A stretch of DNA of 64,000 bases from Oscillospiraceae bacterium. GTDB taxonomy: Bacteria; Bacillota; Clostridia; Oscillospirales; Acutalibacteraceae. Position numbers and translations under genes: made by a program. This document shows, piece after piece, positions 8,227 to 14,856 of the stretch. Under the pieces are notes generated by a model. The model was not told where the DNA came from. It was given only the letters and a program-made list of their open reading frames with translations, and did not search any database. The stretch is taken from positions 124,001-188,000 of the forward strand of contig DOQR01000009.1 in the NCBI GenBank assembly GCA_003514385.1, given 5' to 3'. The first letter of the stretch is position 1; every line of letters begins with the position of its first letter.

Positions 8227-9350
8227 TGAAAAAGCTGTTTTATACTATTTACGCAGTGATATTCAGAATATGCCGCCTTTTCCCTGTTAAAAGGGGAAGG
8301 GTGGCTTTGGTATCTCCGCACAACGCGGATTTCAACGATTCGCTCGGCGCGGTTAAGGCGGAGCTTGAGAGGCGCGGAGGCTATGATATAAAGCTCATTA
8401 CCCGCCGCGACATCGAGCTTTCAAAGAACCCGGCGAAGCTCATAAAAGGCGCATTCAGGTTCTTTTTCGTCAGCTCATACCGCCTTGCAACAGCGCAGTA
8501 TGTCTTTTTGAACGACAATTTTATGCCCCTCGCCTATATAAATTTCAGCCCGGAGACGGAAGTTGTTCAGCTCTGGCACGCCGAGGGTGTGTTCAAGCGA
8601 TTCGGACTCTGCTCGGCGCTTCCGCCGGAGATTGAGGAGCTTGAAAAACGCTGCTGCAAGCGATATACCCACGCGGTCTGCTCGTCAAAAAATGTCGTGC
8701 CGTATTATGCCAAGGCATTCGGCTTGCCCGAGGAGCGCGTACTGCCGCTCGGGAGCGCGCGCACGGACAGATTCTTCTTGCCCTGCGACACCGAAAAGCT
8801 CAGAGCGGAGTTTGACGAAAAATATCCGCAGTGCAGTGGCAAAAAACTCGCACTCTATGCTCCGACATTCCGCGATGACCCGAAGCGCGACGGCGAGATA
8901 ATGAAAAATTTCAACGCGAAGAAATTCGCTGAGCGCTTTTCTGATGAATATGTTCTGCTTATACGCCTGCATCCGCAGGTTCACACGGGCGAAGTCGAAG
9001 CGGGCGAGAGTGCGATAGACATGACGGGATATCCGGATGTCGGCGAGCTTGTTCAGATATGCGACTTGCTGATAACCGACTATTCTTCAATATGTATGGA
9101 TTTCGTGCTGCTCGAAAAGCCTTGCCTTTTCTATGCATTCGACCTTGAGGAATATGAGCGCGAGCGCTCGTTCTTCTTTAATTATGAAGACTATGTGCCC
9201 GGCAGAACGGCTAAAACTTTCGATGAACTGCTCGATGTGATATCAAGCGGCGATTTCGGAAAAGACAGGCAGGAGAAGTTCAAAAACTTCAATTTTGATA
9301 TCCTCGACGGCAAAAGCGCCGAGAGGATAGTCGATGCGATAGTCAAATAA
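8226..9350 (+). CDS. CDP-glycerol/CDP-ribitol phosphotransferase family protein (TagB/TagF/TarF-like)
   Basis: Transfers polyol phosphate from the CDP-activated form to a growing polymer at the cytoplasmic face. The 374-residue protein contains the family marks QLWHAEGVFKRFG, GSARTDRFF, ALYAPTFRDD, IRLHPQV and the C-terminal LLITDYSSICMDF. This is about the size of single-domain TagB/TarF enzymes and shorter than TagF polymerases. The start codon overlaps the tarJ stop (TAATG). With tarIJ upstream, CDP-ribitol is the likely donor; primer versus polymerase function cannot be told apart here. Last gene of the locus. Confidence 0.88.
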   Translation: MKKLFYTIYAVIFRICRLFPVKRGRVALVSPHNADFNDSLGAVKAELERRGGYDIKLITRRDIELSKNPAKLIKGAFRFFFVSSYRLATAQYVFLNDNFMPLAYINFSPETEVVQLWHAEGVFKRFGLCSALPPEIEELEKRCCKRYTHAVCSSKNVVPYYAKAFGLPEERVLPLGSARTDRFFLPCDTEKLRAEFDEKYPQCSGKKLALYAPTFRDDPKRDGEIMKNFNAKKFAERFSDEYVLLIRLHPQVHTGEVEAGESAIDMTGYPDVGELVQICDLLITDYSSICMDFVLLEKPCLFYAFDLEEYERERSFFFNYEDYVPGRTAKTFDELLDVISSGDFGKDRQEKFKNFNFDILDGKSAERIVDAIVK

Positions 9351-9361
9351 AGGCGCAGCAC

Positions 9362-9391
9362 TTGACAGACTGCGAGCTTTTATTGTATAAT
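9362..9391 (+). promoter_or_regulatory. Sigma-A-type promoter of yebC
   Basis: TTGACA at 9362-9367 and TATAAT at 9386-9391 are perfect, with an 18-bp spacer. The transcript would start near 9398. Confidence 0.8.
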
Positions 9392-9423
9392 TAACCGTTA
9401 GAAACAAGCTTTATCAGATAGTC

Positions 9424-9457
9424 AAAGGAGGGACGCGCCCGGGGCGCGGCTTATATG
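9424..9457 (+). promoter_or_regulatory. Unusual ribosome binding site: SD - hairpin - AUG of yebC
   Basis: AAAGGAGGG (9424-9432) is separated from the ATG at 9455 by 22 nt, far beyond the usual 5-9. The gap contains a G+C stem: CGCGCC (9434-9439) pairs with GGCGCG (9443-9448) around a CGG loop. Folding it removes 15 nt and leaves an effective spacing of about 7. No alternative start codon lies in the gap. Confidence 0.7.
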
Positions 9458-10195
9458 TCAGGACATTCAAAATGGAGTACGATCAAGAGAAAGAAAGAAA
9501 AAACGGATAACCAGCGCGCGAAGATCTTCACGAAGATCGGCCGCGAGATAGCCGTTGCGGTGCGTGAGGGCGGCCCCGATCCGGCGTCGAACTCGAAGCT
9601 CAAGGATATCATTTCCAAGGCTAAGGCGAACAACGTTCCCAACGACAACATAGACCGTATTATTAAGAAAGCTGCCGGCGACGGCAATGCGGACAACTAC
9701 GAGGAGATCATGTACGAGGGCTACGGCCCGTCGGGCATCGCCGTTATAGTTGAGACCCTTACCGACAACCGCAACAGAACTGCGGGCGATATGCGCCATT
9801 ATTTCGACAAGTTCGGCGGCAACATGGGTCAGAGCGGCTGCGTCTCGTTCATGTTCTCGAAGCAGGGCGTTATCGTTATCGAAAAGGACGACGATATCGA
9901 CGAGGAGAAGCTGATGGAGGATGCGCTTGAGGCAGGAGCTATCGACTTCCTGACCGACGACGGCGTTTATGATATCCGCACCGAGCCCAACGATTTCTCC
10001 GCAATATGCGAAGATCTCGAGAAGAAAGGCTACACCTTCCTCTCCGCAGAGGTCGAGTATGTTCCCTCGAGCTACACCAGACTCGAAAACGAGGACGATA
10101 TCAAGAACATGAGCAGAATGCTCGAGATGTTCGAGGATAACGACGACGTTCAGAACGTCTGGCACAACTGGGAAAACGCCGACGACGCAGAGTAA
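9455..10195 (+). CDS. yebC: YebC/PmpR family DNA-binding or translation-associated protein
   Basis: The 246-residue protein is full length for the family and begins with the diagnostic [20 protein letters not shown], followed by [11 protein letters not shown] and the GYGPSGIAV segment. Family members are described as transcriptional regulators and, more recently, as ribosome-associated factors acting on proline stretches. It is monocistronic, with its own promoter and an immediate terminator. Its translation start is unusual (see the hairpin site just upstream). Confidence 0.95.
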   Translation: MSGHSKWSTIKRKKEKTDNQRAKIFTKIGREIAVAVREGGPDPASNSKLKDIISKAKANNVPNDNIDRIIKKAAGDGNADNYEEIMYEGYGPSGIAVIVETLTDNRNRTAGDMRHYFDKFGGNMGQSGCVSFMFSKQGVIVIEKDDDIDEEKLMEDALEAGAIDFLTDDGVYDIRTEPNDFSAICEDLEKKGYTFLSAEVEYVPSSYTRLENEDDIKNMSRMLEMFEDNDDVQNVWHNWENADDAE

Positions 10196-10211
10196 AATCA
10201 AAAAAAGACGA

Positions 10212-10237
10212 GAGCCGCCAATATGGCGGCTCTTTTT
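10212..10237 (+). terminator. Rho-independent terminator after yebC
   Basis: GAGCCGCC (10212-10219) pairs with GGCGGCTC (10225-10232) around AATAT, followed by TTTTT. Confidence 0.92.
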
Positions 10238-10309
10238 GTGTTTGTATGTAAGCTTTGTTAAATTCAATTTCTCAGTATTTGCAGATTGAAAATACACGCC
10301 ACAATTGAA

Positions 10310-10613
10310 TTTTATAATCGGACTTCCAATAGCCGCGTCGCAGTGTTTGAAAGCTCTCTTAGAGGAGCGAGGGAACGGCTTGCGCAGCAAGACGCACGAG
10401 CGCGCACTCGTTCAAGCTCCGGCGCGTTTGCGCGCGAATGTGCCGAGCAACTAATTGAGAGCCGCAAGCTAAGTGCTGCGGCGCGGCGTTCGCGAGGTCT
10501 CGGGGCGCAGCCCTGAGGTTGCTTTTCTTTTGCAGGCGTTTTCTTTTTCAAATAAAAAGAAAATGCCGAAACGCGGAAAGGAGATATTATTTGATTGTGG
10601 TGGGTCGCAAAGG
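10310..10613 (+). repeat. Dispersed intergenic repeat R1, copy A
   Basis: This 304-bp stretch matches 40917-41220 in the same orientation, with long identical blocks such as CAGTGTTTGAAAGCT and GGAGCGAGGGAACGGCTTGC. Near its end lies a 14-bp stem: 10535-10548 pairs with 10554-10567 around CAAAT. Short reading frames inside it have no ribosome sites and are considered spurious. Together with 10614-10700, where I see nothing supportable, it fills most of the gap between yebC and the small ORF at 10824. Confidence 0.85.
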
Positions 10614-10700
10614 TAAGGGCAAGTTATCGACATTTCAAAATTGCCACGATTCTGTCTCGGCTATCGCTGATATTACGAATTGCACTGCTTAAAAATCACA

Positions 10701-10740
10701 TAAAAATGGGAAACCCCCAGAGCACCGGAAGCCCTGGGGG
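10701..10740 (-). terminator. Probable terminator of the 31-residue ORF
   Basis: On the minus strand CCCCCAG (complement of 10734-10740) pairs with CTGGGGG (complement of 10714-10720). The following sequence is TTTCCCATTTTTA. The stem is strong, but the U tract is interrupted. Confidence 0.55.
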
Positions 10741-10823
10741 TGTTGGGGAACTGATTTGCCGTCGCCCGCACAAGCGGCGGCAATCGAGAAGTTGTTTTGT
10801 TTTTTTATCCGTTCAGAACACTT

Positions 10824-10919
10824 TTACGGTTCGGTTCTGCCGGAGGTCGAACTGCCTACTGCCGCCACTGACATGACGACTGCCAATACCAAGATGATTC
10901 CTAATGCTTGTAATACCAT
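10824..10919 (-). CDS. Small membrane protein, 31 residues
   Basis: No family is recognised. The ATG at 10919 is preceded on the minus strand by AAGGAGG with 8-nt spacing, one of the best ribosome sites in the window. The product starts MVLQALGIILVLAVVMSVAA, a single hydrophobic segment, followed by a short polar tail GSSTSGRTEP. It is followed by a terminator-like stem and preceded by a possible -10 (TATACT, complement of 10969-10974) and a phased repeat array. Membrane anchoring is inferred. The ribosome site and isolated position argue for a real gene despite its size. Confidence 0.6.
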   Translation of the reverse strand: MVLQALGIILVLAVVMSVAAVGSSTSGRTEP

Positions 10920-11007
10920 TTTGTTGTCCTCCTTAACCGTTTCGTAGTTTCTCTTTCCTACGATACATAGTATATACCGAACATGGGGCTAAAGCCACCA
11001 CAAAACG

Positions 11008-11066
11008 ATTACAGTTGAATACAAAATGGTTACAAAGAAAGATTAAATTGTAACATTTTTGTAACA
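11008..11066 (-). promoter_or_regulatory. Helically phased hexamer array, possible response-regulator operator
   Basis: Plus-strand hexamers ATTACA (11008), AATACA (11018), GTTACA (11029), GTAACA (11050) and GTAACA (11061) start at intervals of 10, 11, 21 and 11 bp; read on the minus strand they are TGTWAY-like. The array lies upstream of the 31-residue ORF (start at 10919). The periodicity resembles PhoB/PhoP boxes, but the regulator is not known. Confidence 0.5.
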
Positions 11067-11082
11067 ATTTCAGGCAAATTTG

Positions 11083-11946
11083 TCAACTTGTCAGCTCGAT
11101 GAGGTCTTTTATGCTCAGCTCCGGCTGCAAAGCGCGGTTTACGGCGAGCGAGAGCAGTCCCGAACAGCGCTCGATAAGCAGGTCTATCTCTTTCGGTGTG
11201 ACCATCATTTTTGCGTCCTCGGCAGGTTCATTTGTGTTATTACCCGACACATCGCGGGCGAGTGTGTGCGCATCAACGACCGTCGGAACGCCCACGGATA
11301 TGACCGGGACGCCGAGCGTTTTTCGGCTTATCTCGGCGCGGGAATTGCCGACTCCCGAGCCTGGGATTATTCCGCTGTCAGATATCTGAACTGTGCTCCC
11401 GAGCCTGCCGAGCTTGCGCGCGGCGAGTGCATCGACGACTATCACGGCGCAGGGCTTTATCACATTCACCGCGCCGAGCAGCAGCTCGCCTGTTTCGACT
11501 CCTGTCTGACCGAGCACTCCGGGTGCTATCGCCGCGACCGGGCGCAGCCTGCCGAGTCCCAGCTGCTCGCATAGCTCGCGCTTTAGGTGTCTTGTGACAA
11601 ACACGCCGCCGATAAATTTGGGGCCGAGCGCATCGGGGGTTATATTCGTATTGCCGAGCCCCGCGGCGAGCACCGTGCCCTCGGACGGGAGCAGGCGAGA
11701 GAGCTCCTGCGCCACCGCGTCTATAAGCTCGTCGCTTATGCGCGAGGAGCGCGCAAACGACTGCGACTGCACGGTTATATATTCTCCGCGCGGCTTACCC
11801 AATGCTTCTTCGCCGCGCCTGTCCGTGACCCGCAAACGGGTTATTTCCGCTCCCGCGCTTTCAAAGCTCGTGCATTCCACGCCGTCAATTTTGCTGCCCT
11901 CTAGATTTTCGCGCACTTCGAGCGCAAGGTCTGTTCTGAAGTTCAT
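11083..11946 (-). CDS. gpr: Germination protease (spore protease GPR)
   Basis: An aspartic-type protease that degrades small acid-soluble proteins when spores germinate. The 287-residue product begins MNFRTDLALEV, as in GPR proenzymes, and contains GLGNTNITPDALGP, AIAPGVLGQTGVE, VVDALAARK and DSGIIPGSGVGNSR, all GPR hallmarks. The ATG at 11946 follows GGAG by about 9 nt; an upstream Lys/Arg-rich extension has no support. It is divergent from rpsT, a pairing conserved in Bacillus and Clostridia. Presence implies a sporulating lineage. Confidence 0.95.
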   Translation of the reverse strand: MNFRTDLALEVRENLEGSKIDGVECTSFESAGAEITRLRVTDRRGEEALGKPRGEYITVQSQSFARSSRISDELIDAVAQELSRLLPSEGTVLAAGLGNTNITPDALGPKFIGGVFVTRHLKRELCEQLGLGRLRPVAAIAPGVLGQTGVETGELLLGAVNVIKPCAVIVVDALAARKLGRLGSTVQISDSGIIPGSGVGNSRAEISRKTLGVPVISVGVPTVVDAHTLARDVSGNNTNEPAEDAKMMVTPKEIDLLIERCSGLLSLAVNRALQPELSIKDLIELTS

Positions 11947-12066
11947 TTTTTTCGTCTCCGTTTCGTTTTCGCATGGGTGCGAAAGGCAAAAATTTTTTCT
12001 TTTTCTCTTGCATTTTGGCAAAGTCTATGATAAGATTATTAACTGTATGATGAAGGAGGTGCAAAA

Positions 12067-12324
12067 ATGCCTAATATCAAGTCAGCTAAGAAGCGTGTCA
12101 TCGTCAACAAGACAAAGGCCGCCCGCAACAAGTCCCGCAATTCAGCCCTTAAGACTGCCATAAAGAAGGCTCACACTGCTGCTGAGACCAACGCGGCAGA
12201 TAAGAAGGAAGTTGTCACCGCAGCTATAAAGAAGGTCGATCAGGCAGCCGCCAAGGGCCTTATTCATAAGAACAATGCTGCTCGCAAGAAGTCCGCTCTT
12301 GCAAAGCTTCTCAACGAGGCGTAA
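12067..12324 (+). CDS. rpsT: 30S ribosomal protein S20
   Basis: Primary 16S rRNA-binding protein of the small subunit. The 85 residues are Lys/Ala-rich, starting MPNIKSAKKRV and including NKTKAARNKSRNSALKT. It has a strong ribosome site (GAAGGAGGTG), is divergent from gpr, and is followed by a terminator, so it is probably monocistronic. Confidence 0.97.
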   Translation: MPNIKSAKKRVIVNKTKAARNKSRNSALKTAIKKAHTAAETNAADKKEVVTAAIKKVDQAAAKGLIHKNNAARKKSALAKLLNEA

Positions 12325-12339
12325 GATTGCAAACAAATT

Positions 12340-12379
12340 ATTAACGGTTCTGGCTTTTGCCATGGCCGTTAATTTTTTT
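12340..12379 (+). terminator. Terminator after rpsT
   Basis: ATTAACGG (12340-12347) pairs with CCGTTAAT (12366-12373), with inner TGGC/GCCA pairs, followed by a run of seven T. Confidence 0.9.
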
Positions 12380-12452
12380 GCTTTTTTACTCTTTTCACGA
12401 TTTTTCTTTTTGATGCGGCATAATATCCATTTGTAAATTTTTATCGTATGGT

Positions 12453-12481
12453 TTGACTTTTGCCTGTGTTTGGCGTATAAT
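12453..12481 (+). promoter_or_regulatory. Promoter of the 59-residue membrane protein gene
   Basis: TTGACT at 12453-12458 and TATAAT at 12476-12481 with a 17-bp spacer. Confidence 0.8.
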
Positions 12482-12515
12482 CATAATCGATAAGAATCAA
12501 ACAGGAGGTGAGACC

Positions 12516-12695
12516 ATGGACAAAGCTAAGAAGATAATCAAGATCGTCGCTATCATCATCGCTGTTGCCGCCGCTGTTGTCGGTATAGCGTTTGCCGTCA
12601 AGAAGATCATAGACAAGAAGAAGGCTGCTGCCGACGAGCCGGAGAATTATGTCTCCTGCTCCTGCTGCGATACCTGCGCACCCGCAGCCAACTGA
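12516..12695 (+). CDS. Small single-pass membrane protein with Cys-rich tail
   Basis: Not recognised as a named family. The 59 residues comprise a basic start (MDKAKKIIK), a transmembrane helix of about 20 residues (IVAIIIAVAAAVVGIAFAV), a Lys-rich stretch (KKIIDKKKAAADE) and a C-terminal CSCCDTC cluster with four Cys in seven residues. AGGAGGTG precedes the ATG at 12516 and a perfect promoter lies upstream. The Cys cluster could bind metal or be lipid- or disulfide-modified; none of this can be decided from sequence. Basic residues on both sides of the helix leave topology open. Confidence 0.8.
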   Translation: MDKAKKIIKIVAIIIAVAAAVVGIAFAVKKIIDKKKAAADEPENYVSCSCCDTCAPAAN

Positions 12696-12711
12696 TTTTT
12701 TGAAAAGATTT

Positions 12712-12748
12712 CACCTGCTATACACTCTTGTGTATGGCAGGTGACTTT
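12712..12748. terminator. Bidirectional terminator between the 59-residue gene and spoVAE
   Basis: A 14-bp stem: CACCTGC...ATACAC (12712-12725) pairs with GTGTAT...GCAGGTG (12730-12743), loop TCTT and one T-G pair. It is followed by ACTTTTT on the plus strand; the minus-strand tail is weaker. It lies between convergent genes. Confidence 0.85.
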
Positions 12749-12752
12749 TTCT

Positions 12753-13118
12753 TTATTTTTCCTTGGGTCTCGCAACAAATGACGCGATAAGACCGCAGAG
12801 CACCGCCGTGGTTATCCCCGCGCTCGATGCGGTCAGAGGACCCGTCAGGATGCCGAGCGCGCCCTTTTCGGCGATAGCCTCCTTTACTCCTTTTACCATG
12901 GCGAAGCCGAAACCCGTCAGCGGAACCGTTGCCCCCGCGCCCGCCCATTTCGCGAGCGGCGCATAGACTCCGACCGCGCCGAGCACGACTCCGGCAACGA
13001 CGAAGCAGACGAGTATGCGCCCGGGCGTGAGCTTTGTCAGATCCATTATTATCTGACCCACCGCGCATATCGCGCCGCCGACCGCGAACGCCTTGAGAAA
13101 GCTGAGAAATATATCCAT
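12753..13118 (-). CDS. spoVAE: Stage V sporulation protein AE (SpoVAE)
   Basis: Part of the SpoVA membrane channel that moves dipicolinic acid into the forespore and out at germination. The 121-residue product begins MDIFLSFLKAFAVGG and has the family segments AICAVGQIIMD, TPGRILV and PLTGFG, with about four hydrophobic helices. The ATG at 13118 fits family N termini; an in-frame TTG at 13145 would add nine residues. Other spoVA genes, normally neighbours, are absent here, so this copy stands alone. Confidence 0.9.
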   Translation of the reverse strand: MDIFLSFLKAFAVGGAICAVGQIIMDLTKLTPGRILVCFVVAGVVLGAVGVYAPLAKWAGAGATVPLTGFGFAMVKGVKEAIAEKGALGILTGPLTASSAGITTAVLCGLIASFVARPKEK

Positions 13119-13240
13119 ATCATCACCCGAAAGTATTTTTTTCAAATCTATTTTTTCCCCGCGGCGCGGCTATATTCACGCCTTTTGTATCGGGGAAAAA
13201 TACACACTGTGAAATTAATAAAATTTTTACAGATAAAGTA

Positions 13241-13269
13241 TTGACAAACGGCGATAATATTAATAATAT
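13241..13269 (+). promoter_or_regulatory. Promoter of acpP
   Basis: TTGACA at 13241-13246 and TAATAT at 13264-13269 with a 17-bp spacer. An imperfect palindrome, CGGAA (13287-13291) and TTCCG (13297-13301), lies in the early leader and could be an operator. Confidence 0.8.
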
Positions 13270-13355
13270 CTATACTATAAGAGGCACGGAAATTAATTCC
13301 GCTTTCCTCAAAACAAAAGGTTGATTTTAAAATTACAGTATAAGGAGAAATAAAA

Positions 13356-13586
13356 ATGTCAACTTTTGAAAGAGTCCAGAAAATCATTTGCGAGCAGCTC
13401 GAGATAGACAGCCATCTTGTTACCGAGGATGCATCTATTTCCGGAGATCTCGGCGCAGACAGCCTTGATCTTGTCGATCTCTCTATGTCCATCGAAGAGG
13501 AATTCAACCTCGAAGTTCCCGACGATGTTCTCGATCATGTCAGAACTGTCGGCGATATCGTTAAGTTCATCGAGGACAACGCGTAA
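13356..13586 (+). CDS. acpP: Acyl carrier protein
   Basis: Carries growing acyl chains on a 4'-phosphopantetheine arm in type II fatty acid synthesis. The 76-residue acidic helical protein has the modification motif GADSLDLVDL with the Ser at about residue 36. The ribosome site is AAGGAG. Unusually it is not beside other fab genes in this window; it is monocistronic between its own promoter and terminator. Confidence 0.96.
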   Translation: MSTFERVQKIICEQLEIDSHLVTEDASISGDLGADSLDLVDLSMSIEEEFNLEVPDDVLDHVRTVGDIVKFIEDNA

Positions 13587-13608
13587 TTTATATAATCAAT
13601 AACAAAGG

Positions 13609-13648
13609 GGCTGTTTTGTATTGGATTCAATATGAAACAGCCTTTTTT
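13609..13648 (+). terminator. Terminator after acpP
   Basis: GGCTGTTT (13609-13616) pairs with AAACAGCC (13635-13642), with an inner TATTG/CAATA stem, followed by TTTTTT. Confidence 0.9.
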
Positions 13649-13669
13649 ACTGCGACGGAGGAATATAAA

Positions 13670-14788
13670 ATGATACTGAAGAATGCGGATATTTTCGATT
13701 CCGATTTTGCTCTGCGTCGCGCGGATGTGCGCGTTGAGGACGGCAAAATAGCTGAAATAGGCGAAAATTTAAACGGCGGGGAGGAGCATGATCTTTCCGG
13801 ATGCGTTATCCTGCCCGGCTTTATCGACATACATATCCACGGCTGCGGGGGAGCGGATTTCTCCGACGCTCTGCCGGATACGCTCGAAACCATGTCGCGG
13901 ACTCTCGCGAGTTTCGGCATAACTTCGTTCTGCCCCGCGTCGATGACTCTGCCATATGACAGGATAGAAAAGGCATTTGAGAATGCGGCGGGATATCTCG
14001 GCAAGGAGTGCGGCGCATATATCCACGGCATCAATATGGAGGGACCGTTCCTCTCATATGCAAAGCGCGGCGCGCAGAATCCCGAATATCTGCATGAGCC
14101 GGACATAGACGAGCTCAAAAAGCTCGATAAAATCTGCAAAATAAGACTTGTGTCGCTGGCACCCGAGCTTCCGGGAGCTATAGAATTCGCGCGCGAGGCG
14201 TCGAAGATATGCACGGTGTCCGCCGCGCACACCGCCGCGACATTTGAACAGGCGGAGCTCGGCTACAAAAACGGAATAACCCACACGACGCATCTCTTGA
14301 ACGGCATGGATCCGATATATAACCGCAAGCCCGGCGCGGCAGTCGCGGCGCTCAGAGCCGAGAACGCCACGGCGGAGCTGATAAGCGACGGGATGCATAT
14401 CCACCCGGCGTATCTCGCCCTGCTCTATAAAATACTCGGCGAGGATAGGAGCGTCGCGGTCAGCGACTCCATGTGCGCCTCGGGTCTCGGCGACGGCGAA
14501 TATGAGCTCGGCGGCACGACAGTGTATGTAAAAGACGGCAAGGCTCTGCTCGCCGACGGTACGATAGCCGCGAGCACGACAAATATTTTTACTGAGTTCG
14601 GGAATATAATCAGCTTCGGCGTGCCAGTCCGCCAGGCGGTGAAATCCTGCACGATAAATCCCGCCCGCGCGATAGGCGTTGACGGTGTGACGGGCAGTAT
14701 AGCAGTCGGCAAGCGCGCCGATTTCACCGTGCTTTCGTCCGATTTGAAAGAGCTCGAGTGCGTTTATATAAAGGGAAAAAGGATATAA
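13670..14788 (+). CDS. nagA: N-acetylglucosamine-6-phosphate deacetylase
   Basis: Removes acetate from GlcNAc-6-phosphate in amino sugar catabolism and peptidoglycan recycling. The 372-residue amidohydrolase-fold protein has the metal-site start GFIDIHIHGCGGADF, the EGPFLS motif, SAAHTAAT, HLLNGMDPIYNRKPG and the catalytic-Asp region AVSDSM. The ATG at 13670 follows GGAGGAA; an upstream in-frame extension crosses the acpP terminator and was rejected. No nagB lies nearby. Confidence 0.93.
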   Translation: MILKNADIFDSDFALRRADVRVEDGKIAEIGENLNGGEEHDLSGCVILPGFIDIHIHGCGGADFSDALPDTLETMSRTLASFGITSFCPASMTLPYDRIEKAFENAAGYLGKECGAYIHGINMEGPFLSYAKRGAQNPEYLHEPDIDELKKLDKICKIRLVSLAPELPGAIEFAREASKICTVSAAHTAATFEQAELGYKNGITHTTHLLNGMDPIYNRKPGAAVAALRAENATAELISDGMHIHPAYLALLYKILGEDRSVAVSDSMCASGLGDGEYELGGTTVYVKDGKALLADGTIAASTTNIFTEFGNIISFGVPVRQAVKSCTINPARAIGVDGVTGSIAVGKRADFTVLSSDLKELECVYIKGKRI

Positions 14789-14813
14789 AAAAGTATGCAA
14801 ATCGCCGCTTGTG

Positions 14814-14822
14814 TGGTATAAT
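14814..14822 (+). promoter_or_regulatory. Extended -10 promoter of polA
   Basis: TGG-TATAAT with TATAAT at 14817-14822 forms an extended -10 (TGN). The -35 region is poor. A transcript from here would begin about 30 nt before the polA start. Confidence 0.6.
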
Positions 14823-14856
14823 ATAGTATCTTAGACTCAAAGCTCGGAGGCTGAAC

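Noticed and set aside
10286..10876. Several short plus- and minus-strand frames in the gap after yebC
   Set aside because: They lie inside repeat R1 or next to it, have no ribosome sites, and the same spurious Lys-rich frame recurs in the second R1 copy (40968-41288).
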